DNA from: Spirodela intermedia
Taxonomy: Eukaryota > Streptophyta > Magnoliopsida > Alismatales > Araceae
DNA length: 64,000 bases
NCBI GenBank assembly: GCA_902729315.2
Contig: LR746277.1
Coordinates: 3,353,001 to 3,417,000 of the forward strand
Direction: 5' to 3'
The position numbers were made by a program, and so were the translations under genes. The notes beneath the pieces are model-generated. The model worked only from the letters and a program-made list of their open reading frames with translations. It searched no databases and was not told the DNA's origin. Positions 23,526-36,989 of the stretch are shown here, piece by piece; the stretch's first letter is position 1, and the number at the start of each line of letters is the position of its first letter.

Positions 23526-25242
23526 TGATGTGACTTAGTCATTGTATAGTAAATCATGTAAATGTAAAATTTATAAAACTAGAAAATATGAATTTTCAGA
23601 TATTTAGAAGTATTTTTTAATAATATATCAATAATAATTTAATAAAAACTTTTACAAATAGTGGTAATTTTCGAAGTCAAGAGATATAATATAATATCAA
23701 ATAATTATTCAGAATTTTTTTCAAAGAATATTATTTTTTATAAATTTCATATTAAGAAATGAAAATAAAATATATTTAAAATTCACGAAAAAGGGAAATA
23801 AGAGTACATACATCAGGATGACGTCAATGCCCAGTGAATGTGAATTAGGTAGAAACAGAGTTCTGCCTGACAATTCTTGCACAAGCGATTACAAACGATT
23901 TAATTGATCAAATTAAGATTTGTAAAAGTTGTAAGAATTATGATTGAATGAAGTATATCTTAATAAATTAAATCACATAAATTATTACTAAATGAAGTAG
24001 AAACTAAGTTGAAAGTAGGAAAATAGAGTTCTAACATAGCAATAGTGTCAGCAATGTACCAAAATCTTGAGTGTTCAGAAGGATCGTCATGTAGTGTCTA
24101 CAACGTTTAAGGCTCTCCCTAGATAAAGATGATGTGGACAATCTCTAGATCTCCTTGTGAAGTCTAGAGATCAATAAAATAGGTCGTCGAATCGTCTCTA
24201 GCGACTGTCACCCCGCAGAGTGAAAAAATGACGACTTTGTGACTCTTTGACAATTGTCACCCCATGAAAAAGACCTAGATAGAGGTGGGGTACATGTCAG
24301 AGAGCTTCATCCTCAGGTCTGCACAGCAAGAGGAGGCTATTCATCACATCCGGTACACTCTCAAGAAGTGCTGACTCGTTTCTCAATAGATTGTCTTCTT
24401 CCCAACAATGATTTGTTGGTCAATCAATCAGAGATGATCCTTTTATTAAGAATCATTCAACAATTTTAGTAATAGTGTTTTGCGAATCATGTTGACGAGA
24501 TTTTCGCCAATGATCCAATGATTCTAATGACTTAATCCTTCATTGGCAATCTATAAGAAAGTCGTGATAATCAGATAAAAAATGTAAGTTTTGGGTTTAA
24601 GAAGATTCAAACCCGCATTGATTGTCTGCTTACATGAGAGAGATTGAAATAAGTACTCTAATACCCTTATTAAATGATGTCATCATAGTATATCTCTATT
24701 ATAAATAAGGGATATTGTAGGTATTAAAATTATCGAAGCCTTTTGGGGGAAGGTGTGACGTGGGTTTAGTCTCATATTGCTTGTCTGTCAAAGTTTCAGA
24801 CGAATATATACTAATATTACATTTGTAGCTAAGTCCCTTTCTCCCGTATGTATGACCACTCTTTACAACATAGTCGTCTGACTACTAGTGACATGGAAGG
24901 GGAGTGATGCACACGTGCCTCTATTGGTCTTAGTCGCTCGAGCCCCTCCCTACTACGGCTTCTCCCTAAATATGCTTCTAACCTACTTGCGGCTCGGCTT
25001 GTCGACAAGTACCCCTCATTTTACTATATTTTTATTTTTATTTTTTTCTTCATTTATCTCAAAAATAAGATAATAAAAATCATATAAACTCGTACAAAAT
25101 CACATAGTTAGCTAAAAAATCATGTTAATCAACTAAAAACAACTTTTCACACTTTAACATAAATATAAGTCTAGTTATCATAAGTTAAGACTAAAACTAT
25201 ATTATTTACTAATTATTAACTCATGATAATGAAGACTTATCA
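23526..25242 (-). repeat. Solo-LTR-like family, copy A (nearly full length, 1717 bp)
   Basis: Runs from TGATGTGACTTAGTC to GAAGACTTATCA, i.e. TG...CA in either reading direction. It has AT-rich ends and a GC-richer middle carrying AGTCCCACATT, GTATGACCACTC and the ACCCGCATTG/B-box-like GATTCAAACCC block. No coding domain. The flanking 5-mers (GTCAT and GGTCT) are too different to call a target duplication confidently. Confidence 0.82.
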
Positions 25243-25260
25243 GGTCTTTGTATAAATGAT

Positions 25261-26875
25261 TGATAGTCTTCATTATCATGAGTTAATAATTAGTAAATAA
25301 AATAGTTTTAGTCTTAACTCATGATAAGTAGACTTATATTTGTGTTAAAGTGTGAAAAGTGGTTTTCAGTTGATTAACATAAATTTTTGGGTAATTATGT
25401 GATTTTACATAATTTTTACAATCTTACTTTTGAGATAAATGAAGAATAAAAAATAGAAATAAAATATTGTAAAATGGGGGGACTTATTGGCCAGCTGGGC
25501 CCACAAGCGAGTCAGAAGCGTAGTCGGGGAGTAACCGGGAGTAGGGGCTCAAGCAACTTGAACTGATGGGGGCACATGTGTGCCACTCCCTTTCCACGTC
25601 ACTGGTGGCCAGCCGGCTGTGGGGCAAAGAGTGGTCGTACACGCACGAGAAAAAGACTTTGTTGAAAAATGTTACATTACTATTTATTCACTCAAACATT
25701 TGGCACACAACCGATGTGGGACTAAACCCGTCACCTTCTTCAAAAGAGGCAAGGGCAATTAGCGTGGGTTCAAATCCTCGTAGAGCCAAAACTCATATTT
25801 TTATCTGATTATCGTGGCTTTCCTATAGATCGCCGATGAAGGATTAAGCAACTAGAATTGCTAGATCATTGGCAAAAATCTTGTCAACACAATTCGTTAC
25901 TAAAATTGTTGAAGGATTTGCGATAAAAGGATCACGAATCTATCAAGTAAATCATCTCTGATTGATCGACAAACAAGCCGTCGTCAAGAAGAGGACGATC
26001 CACCGAGAGACAAGTCACCACCTCCTGAGAGTATACTAGATGCGATGAAGAGCCTCCTCTTGCTACGGAGACCTGAGGATGAAGCTCCTTGACATGCGCC
26101 CCATCTCCATCTAGCTCCTCTCCGTCGGGTGACAACCGCCAGATAGCCGCAAAGTCGCCGTTTTTCTACTCTGCCACGTGACAGCCACTAGAGACGACTC
26201 GATGACTCATTACATTAATCTCTAGACTTCGTGAGAAGATCTACAGATTGCCCACATCGTCTTTATCTAATGAGAGCCTTCAAGGCCATTGACACTACAT
26301 GACGATCCTTTCGAACGCTCAAGATTCTGGTTCATCGTCGATGCATCGTTGTCACGACACCGAAACTCTATTTTCCTACTTTCAATTTACTTTACGCTTT
26401 ATTTAATGATACTTTTTGTGTTTTTAATTTACCAAAATATACTTTATTTAATTATGATTCTTCTAGCTTTTATAAATCTTAATTTGATTAATTACATCGT
26501 CTGTAATTGCTTACATAAGAATCGTCAGGTGGAACTCTATTTTTCCCTAATTCACGTTCGCTGGGCCCTGATGTCATCTTAATGTCTGCACCCTTATTTC
26601 CCTCTTTTGTGAATTTTAAATATATTTCCTTTTCATTTTCTAGTATAAATTTCATAGAAAATCGTATTCATTGAGAAAAATTTTGAATAATTACTAGATA
26701 TTATATTACATCCCTATAATTGACTTAGAAAATTACCACTATTTTTGGAAGTTTTATTGAACTATAATTGATATATTTATTTAGAAATACTTCTAAATAT
26801 CCAAAAATTGATATTTTCTAGTTTTATAAATTTTAGATTTGCATTGATTTAATATACAACGACTAAGTCACATCA
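25261..26875 (+). repeat. Solo-LTR-like family, copy B, inverted relative to A
   Basis: Starts TGATAGTCTTCATTATC and ends GACTAAGTCACATCA. It lies 18 bp from copy A in opposite orientation, so A and B form a 3.3-kb inverted pair. It contains the tRNA-like word GGGTTCAAATCC at about 25767 and the CGATGTGGGACTAAACCC landmark at about 25703. Confidence 0.82.
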
Positions 26876-26879
26876 AGTT

Positions 26880-27292
26880 TTATAAAACTAAGTTGTTGTA
26901 TATTAAATCAACGCAAATCTAAAATTTATAAAGCTAGAAAGTATGAATTTTCAAATATTTAGAAGTATTTCTAAATAAATATATCAATTATAATTCAATC
27001 AAACTTCCAAAAATAGCGGTAATTTTTCAGGTCAATCACAGGGATGTAATCTAATATCTAGTAATTATTCAGAATTTTTCTCAATGGCCGGCGGGTCCCC
27101 CCATTTTGCAATATTTTTATTTTTATTTCTTGTTCTTCATTTATCTCAAAAGTAAGACTGTAAAAATCATATAAAACTACATAATTACTCAAAAGTTCAC
27201 GTTAATCAACTGAAAACCACTTTTCACACTTTAACATAAATATAAGTCTATTTATCATGAGTTAAGGCTAAAATTATATTATTTACTAATCA
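26880..27292 (-). repeat. Solo-LTR-like family, copy C, internally deleted
   Basis: Begins at the inverted junction with B (AAACTAAGTTGTTGTATATT) and follows the family consensus to about 27085. It then jumps to the CCGGCGGGTCCCCCCATTTTG block and stops at TTTACTAAT without the terminal hairpin. About 1.3 kb of the middle is missing. Confidence 0.78.
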
Positions 27293-27929
27293 CTACAAAA
27301 TGGGTCTTCTTTTTTTTATTGCAAATTGAGTAGATAAAACTAATTAAAACAACCCCATAAGATATCAAGAAATGGAAAATGAATTCCCTCAGTTAAGTTG
27401 TGAAAGGATGCTGCTTATTTTGGGTATAAAGAGAATATATTTATTTTACCATTGGAAAATAAATCTCTCATCACACAAATATGAAAAATATACTAGACTT
27501 CATGCAAACTCATAACAAACATCGAAGAGGGTTTTCTCATTAACAATGAAACGATTCTATTTTAACAGCCAACATCTCTCAAATGTCAGAAACTCTTAGT
27601 AAGATACATGTTCAATTACCTCTTAGAAGCTTGATATCTTGACAATTCTCTACATTAAGTTATCTTGAACATGATGTACTTGCTAAAAGAAATAATTACT
27701 TTGCCACCCTTTTTTTTGGTTGCCCCCATCAAAATTTAAATAATACCCATTCAATATGATTGACTTTAACATGAGTCCACCCCAGATTTCATAAGCGAAG
27801 GGAAGAGGAAGGAATACATGTGGGCAACATCTTCACACTGTGCAACTTATTTGACAAGTTAATAAAAATGTGTACATCCAAGAGTCCACCCTTCAGTATT
27901 CCCCACTCCACCCTTCACTAGGGAACAGG
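27293..27929. other. No gene seen
   Basis: AT-rich DNA with no recognisable domain, RNA gene or repeat family member. Confidence 0.5.
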
Positions 27930-28245
27930 CAAGTATCTCAGGCAAGTGGCAACTGATCTCTTCCCTATTTTGAGTATTCATTTGTTGTTGCTCATACTTT
28001 CTAATCAATTTAGAAGTATTTTTCCTCAATCTGCACTAACTGGTATGAATAATCCATTCCCTGAATGTCCCCGATGATGGCCATGTCACTAGGCTCCTCA
28101 TTCTCAATGAATGATTGGGCAAACCTGAGCTTCCTCAATGGTGGTGAGCATCCCCGTCGGCTCCAAGGAAACCTTGGTGCCGTCATAGTTGAGGGTGATT
28201 GCCAGAACTGAGACTCACCACGATGGCACCAAGGTTTCCTTGAAA
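27930..28245 (-). pseudogene. Inverted scrap of the aspartic protease tail / CNL 3' flank
   Basis: The minus strand of 28021-28210 matches 56095-56285: the codons for AITLNYDG, the LEPTG stretch, NEEPSD, then MDYSYQL and QIEEKYF. One extra shift occurs at the VCPAF/AQSF position, and part of the NVQQR codons is missing. The match carries on beyond the stop into the flank (27930-28010, against 56305-56380), so a piece of the protease-CNL junction rather than a protein-coding exon was copied here, in inverse orientation. Confidence 0.82.
28164..28242. repeat. Short inverted repeat with 21-bp arms
   Basis: CAAGGAAACCTTGGTGCCGTC (21 bases, 28164-28184) pairs with its near-perfect reverse complement at 28222-28242, across a 37-bp spacer. 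The left arm belongs to the protease scrap and the right arm begins where similarity to the scrap ends, suggesting a templated or foldback event at the breakpoint. Confidence 0.8.
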
Positions 28246-28889
28246 TTCTAGAGGCAGTTTTGTCTCTCTTTCCTTGGCACCTCCTTCTCTTCTCCTTCAA
28301 CAATGTTGATGGGTACAGTTAGATGACCCTCCATATGGAGTCCTTGGAACAAAAGCACAAGGTTTTGCAAGCATTGGTATTGAAAATATCTCTCTGCACC
28401 TTTTACTTAGCTTGTCCCTATCACTCATGCTTGTCATGATTCCCTAGTTGATTGGATGTTTTCTTTAGACAATTAATATATACTCTAATCTATCTTAGGT
28501 CTTGAAGAAAGTGGAAGGAAGAAAGAAAATAACCATCAACGTGTTGAGTGGCATACATGTGGTGAAGGTAGAGTTTGGGTGCATGCATGTACTTGCATTC
28601 TTATTGGTTTATTGGGCAGAGGTTTTGTTCTTCTTTCATAGCATTTCTGTGTTAGACTTTCCATAAATAAGAGGATATATTGTTGTGTGTGGTACTCTCC
28701 CTACAGTGAATTCCTTTAGCTTGTTGTTTCATGGGGCCATTTATTGCATATCTTCCAAGTCAAACACAAGAAAGATAAGAAATTATTTAATTATTTTTAT
28801 CATTTCCAATTGATAGACTACTTTTCTATATTTTTTAATTTCGAATATTAGTAATAAAAAAATAATTTTAAAAAATAAGAAAATATGCA
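28246..28889. other. No gene seen
   Basis: No recognisable coding domain or family repeat. Confidence 0.5.
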
Positions 28890-29660
28890 TTATGACGTCA
28901 GCCCGCGAAGAACACCCCCAAATTCAAGTCGCCAGAAATGCGTCGACTCGTATTTCTTAAAATCAAAGCCAAAATACTTAGAAATAAACTTTGGTTTTCA
29001 AAGAGAAATTTTTCGTAACACAATGTAGAACTGAATGAAACTTTTAATAAATTAAAAATAAAGTAAAATCATGCAAAGATTCAAGTTTTACGGAAGAATT
29101 GGCGGAACGGTCGACGATCGAATTTCCGACCGAATTCGATCGATTTGTGCAGGCGCGGTGCACCGAATGGATTCCTAAAACTCTACAGTCGATGAATGAA
29201 GATCCCAACAATTTTCACTTGCTGGAACCGGTTGACGGCGGTGGTTCGACTCCGAGCGAGCCACGGTGTTCGGAGAAGGATCCTTGGAAGAAATTCTTCG
29301 CCATTTGTATCGGGCGAAGAATGGGACGAGTTCTTGGATGAATTTCAGCCTCTGAAGCGACTGAATCAGGGAGAATTCGAGAAGAAATCTATCGTTTGTA
29401 AATCTATCGTTTGTATCGGATAGATGATTTAGGCGAATCCGGCGTTCGTCGCCGCCGGAGGAGAGAGAAAATGGTTGTGGAGCGCGATAGATTGATCGAA
29501 GATGCCCCCTTCTTCCTCCTCCAGCGTTTTTCCATCTTCCTGTGTGTTATTTCCGTCGATTTCGTCGAATCATCCGCCGAACTTCTCGCTGTATTCGTTA
29601 CGTCCGTCGTTGATGCAGAAAACCTAAAAAGAGAATTTAGTATCGTATTTTAATTTTATT
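28890..29660. other. GC-rich island with unidentified open frames
   Basis: Base composition changes sharply to GC-rich with many CG dinucleotides between about 28900 and 29640. Two open frames on plus, 29099-29341 (MAERSTIEFPTEFDRF...) and 29411-29653 (MYRIDDLGESGVRRRRR...), have non-repetitive composition. I recognise no domain. It may be a degraded gene 5' region or first exon, or an unmethylated island of unknown use. Neither frame is supported enough to call a gene. Confidence 0.35.
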
Positions 29661-30600
29661 ATATTATTATTATTATTTATCGTAATAAGCTCAGGAAAAA
29701 TTCAGAAATAAATGCAATTAACATAGAAGCATTTTGATAATAATACTATTCATTGGAAAAACATATCAAAATATTTCATAGGCAATTTCATCATATAATT
29801 TCTAGAAATTAACAATATAACCATATAAATATCATTTTTTCTAGATTAAAAGAATTTATAAATATTTATGTAAAATTAAATAATAAATTATAAAATATTA
29901 AGCATTTTGTCATATAATTAATGAGAGTTATCATCTGTCTTATGCTTCGTGCCGTCATAGCCAGCAAGAACTGATGTTTCCTGATGGATGTTTATGTATG
30001 GGTTCCTCCAGGCCATTATTATGAATGGCGCTGGATATGTAACCTACTGCGTGATTTCTGATATGTGAGGTTGTCTGTCACGCTTCCTGTACTGAATTAT
30101 CTTTCGTGAATAACATACACCAAATGAAGAGATTTGGCACTAAATGTATGCTTGGTTTGTGAATATGATATTCCAAGAAGCTGACTCCATGTTAAAGAGT
30201 TCCAGTAGATCAGTGGGTATGAATCCCTCATTAATTTTCAAACCAGTGAACGGCAATGAAATTAAGCTGATGCGCAGCTCATTCTACACAGAGTTCATAG
30301 CCATAGATTATTAAATCCCTGGTGTCCGGATCTTGTAATTGAAATTATGTTATGTCAATTTTTGCTTTATATTTACGTATAAATGCTTGATTATTTCTTG
30401 GATTGCACCCTTCTTTCAAGGGGAATATCTTTAAAACTTTACTGCCATCTCTTGATTTCTTGTAGGTCTTTTTGATTAGTTTTACCTATGAAGGTTGTAA
30501 TATAAGAAGACGCAAAGGCACTCAGTGGACAGAGGACCGCTGTATAACATGAATCACGGAATTTAGCCTTATCTTTCCATTTGAGATGGCATCAGATACG
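29661..30600. other. No gene seen
   Basis: AT-rich DNA downstream of the intact protease gene. The part nearest 30858 would include its 3' UTR. Confidence 0.5.
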
Positions 30601-30857
30601 AGGGTACATTCTTTGAAGTGACAATATCAGATGAGGACACAAGTATGGTTCATAAAGTTGGATTTATATTATAGTCTAGAAGTTATTCCAAACACAGCAG
30701 AAGCAACACTAAACATCATGCCGGGTTTTCATCCAAATCCCAAAACAGAAAGATCGCACCTGTCGGATTCAAAATACTAGAAGAACCAGAGGTAGCGCGT
30801 AAGGAACAGCTGGTTTTATTCCAATTACTGAAGACGAAGTCGAGGTTCGGTGGGAAA

Positions 30858-33855
<2,998 letters not shown>

Positions 33856-33906
33856 TTCTGGGTTGCTCTTTTGCGTGGCGTCCAGCAAGACAACATTATA
33901 TGGAGA

Positions 33907-33913
33907 CTTTATA
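33907..33913 (-). promoter_or_regulatory. TATA box candidate of the protease gene
   Basis: TATAAAG on the minus strand lies 52 bases before the chosen ATG. The upstream flank of the pseudogene is similar and has a TATATA word in the corresponding region (about 14531). The spacing would leave a very short leader, which is compatible with the 33855 start. Confidence 0.5.
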
Positions 33914-34009
33914 CGGTGCAGGACAAGTCGTGTTTTATTTAATTCGTTTACTGGCATAAATCCTATTGGATAGCCAACCAACTCAATACTTCGATTATTC
34001 TTCTAGTTG

Positions 34010-35269
34010 ACCCATTATAATACGACGGTTCTTCTCTTTAAATGTTATTCTTTATGGTACCCAGAGGTCAGATCGACATCAGTGACAACTGGATATGACT
34101 CAAATTGTCCTAAGTTGGAGGTGCACGCAGGGAGGTACATACACCATTTGGATAAATCAAACAATTCATTGAGATTTTGTGTTGTGTAGAATAGAGTATC
34201 GAGAGTTATCCAAGATTGGAAGCACTTGGTTCGATGTTAAATACAGATATGCCTAAACCAAATGTAAATAACACACGTCCTCACCAGGATTGGACAGTGG
34301 TGGGCCAAACCTTCTAATGAGGACACCGGAATCAATTTCGCAGCAGTCAAGGTTTAGACTCAAAGGAGGCAGATTTGTGAACTTGGTGAAAAATTTAATA
34401 TGTATCTCTTGCTGATTTCATCGGTCCTTATGTTCAACTTTATCCTTGACGATTTTTGCCATTTTCTAATGTATGTCTAATCTATTAAATATTGTAAGTG
34501 TCCCAATCGTACTAATTACTTTTTGAGGCATTTAATGCTGGCATTGTAGACCATTAATTTTGGGAGACATTGGTATTCCTAGGTCAGATCTATGAACACA
34601 CCATGAAGACAGCATGCTGCTTCCATAACTGGAAGCCTGAACTCGATAACAAGAAAATGATATTTTAAATGAAATATTTTGTAGGATACAATACATAACC
34701 CAGGAATTCCATTATTTAGGTGTAAAATATTAATTTAGGAAACCCTATGGTCAGAGAAGCAAGACTTAGGAGCCTAAATCTAGCTCAATAAACTTAAATT
34801 CTTAGAAATTTGAGGGTTAGTGACTTTGATATTATATTCAACTTTAGAATATAATTTTGAAATTTTATTTTTGATATCTCAAACTGCTGAAATCAGGATT
34901 ATAAATGTTGAGATCATGATTCATGATGTGGATTTGATGATTGTATTTTATTTGAGGTGATTTAAATAAAATTTGATTACATAATAATCATCTTATATGA
35001 ATAGATATTATCACCTCTATTTTTACAACATCAGATCCTTACCCATCTTAACTAAATAGATATGATGTGGATATGAACATTAAGTGTTGAAAAAATTTTG
35101 TATTCTTTTTATCTTAAGATATCCTTATCATTCAAATGACGGATTGTACATGTATCTCAACCATTTGAATTAATCATATTTGAAAGAAAATAGTCATAGC
35201 AAACTTGAGAAAATTAGAAAATATTTTCATACATGATTTTCCTTTAATATTTACTATATTCTAATGATG
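34010..35269. other. No gene seen
   Basis: AT-rich DNA upstream of the protease gene, with no domain or known repeat recognised. Confidence 0.5.
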
Positions 35270-36826
35270 AAAGTGAAATACAACGGACATCTTTATCTTC
35301 TCAACAACCTCTAGTATTATATTAATTTTTTCACAAAAGAAATTCAGGCAATAAATTATGAAGATTGTGCTAGGAAGCCAATTTGCTTGAAGATAAAGCA
35401 TTAAAAGATCCTCAACTTGTTCAAAGCATAAATAGTCTCCATCAACAACTAGCATTCTGATAAGAGGAGGAGAACAATGCAAGTCATTAAAGTTCTGTAC
35501 GTATTCAAAGTTTACATTATCCTTTGGAAAACTACCTGTAATAGTAAATTTAATAAGAATATTCAAGTTAAATGTAGCCTAAATTTAATAGGTGAGAAAC
35601 ACTATCACATTCTCTTGTGGTTAGAAGATTATTTTATGTATTATGAAAGAAAGAAAATTCACAATGACTTAAATGTATTTAGAATGACGTGCATCACAAA
35701 TAAAAAGGTTTGAAAAGATTTACAACCAAGTGCATAGTTATTGTTGACTGTGGTAGTAGTGAAAACATTATGTCTTCAAATATGATAAGAAAATTAGGGC
35801 TCCAAACCAATGCACACACATGCATACTGAATTGATAGAATTATAAAAGATACAGGACCTAGAGTTTTTGAGATGTATGTGATGAAATTTTCCATTGAAA
35901 AACCTTATTTAGGAGATGCTTAGTGTGATATTTTGAGATAGATTCAGTTTATATCTTTTTTGGAAGACCTTTGTAATTTGATGTTGATGTCATTCATAAT
36001 AGCAAAGATAATATTAGTGTTTTAAAAATAATGTAAGTAGTTTTTATTAAATCCCCATGTAGGAAAATGATTCCAACAATGGTGAAAAGAAAAAAGAAGA
36101 TACTATTGATTAATCAAAGGGGTTTTTTTAGAAAAATTGATAAAAACACTAATTTATTTATCATTTTTTAAGATTTTTAATTGAATTAAAATTACCTAAT
36201 ATCATATGAGAACTTGTTAAAAATCTATTTTTTGAAATTTAAGTTATCCTAGACATTCTACTCATATTCCACTGATGTGATATATACAACATGGTGTTAA
36301 TTTTATGCTTTGAGCCATCTTATCTAACCTCCCATATTGCAGAATCAGTGTAGAGGAGGATAAAACTCTTCAAGAACATGTGATAGATTTACTAAAAAAG
36401 AAATTCAGTAGGGATAGTATGAATCAATGCTTCATATCCACTTTAGGTTCTAAAATCTGACATAAGTTAGTGTATGTGTGTCAACAATAGAGTTATAAAT
36501 AAAATCATGGTTAATTATAGAGTTCTGATTTCATATCTTGATGATATGATGTATATGCTTTGTAGCTCAAAGGTTTATGTTAAAACTAGATTTAAAGAAA
36601 AACTATTATTAAATCTAAATTAGATGAAGAGATAAGTGAAATTTTATTTTAAATCCAAAAGTAGGTCTTGATGAATGATTGATTCTCTCTATTGACTTAT
36701 CAAATGCTTTGAGTACATTTATGAAAATGATGGGCTATGTACTAAACCTTTTATTAGTAAATTTATAGCTGTTTTTTTTCTAATATTTTGATAGACAATA
36801 TCATAAATGAAGAATATAATAAATTT
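35270..36826 (+). mobile_element. Decayed Ty3/gypsy fragment (protease to RT), left arm of an inverted pair
   Basis: Conceptual translation with many stops shows a retroelement protease (IVDCGSSENI, about 35739) and the following linker to about 36000. It also has an RT block with NNRVINKIMVNYRVLI and YLDDMM at about 36483-36560, equivalent to the VDSRAINKIT...RLDD region of gypsy RT. The whole stretch is matched by the reverse complement of 38240-39715. Confidence 0.75.
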
Positions 36827-36989
36827 ATACCTGTTTATTTTAGTAAACAAAGGTTGTTAATGGAACCCTTGGAAATTTTAGTTTGTTGTATTTTAAGAGA
36901 GAAACAAAATTAATACAATTAATTTGACCCAAATTGAGTTCAAGCTCAACCCTTGGAAAAGCTTGAATGCTGGTTGTATTACTTTGGTT

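Noticed and set aside
23526-25242. Repeat family as Helitron (terminal hairpin near one end)
   Set aside because: Ends are TG...CA with 5-bp target duplications in several copies, not TC...CTRR without duplication; the hairpin loop is also much longer than in Helitrons.
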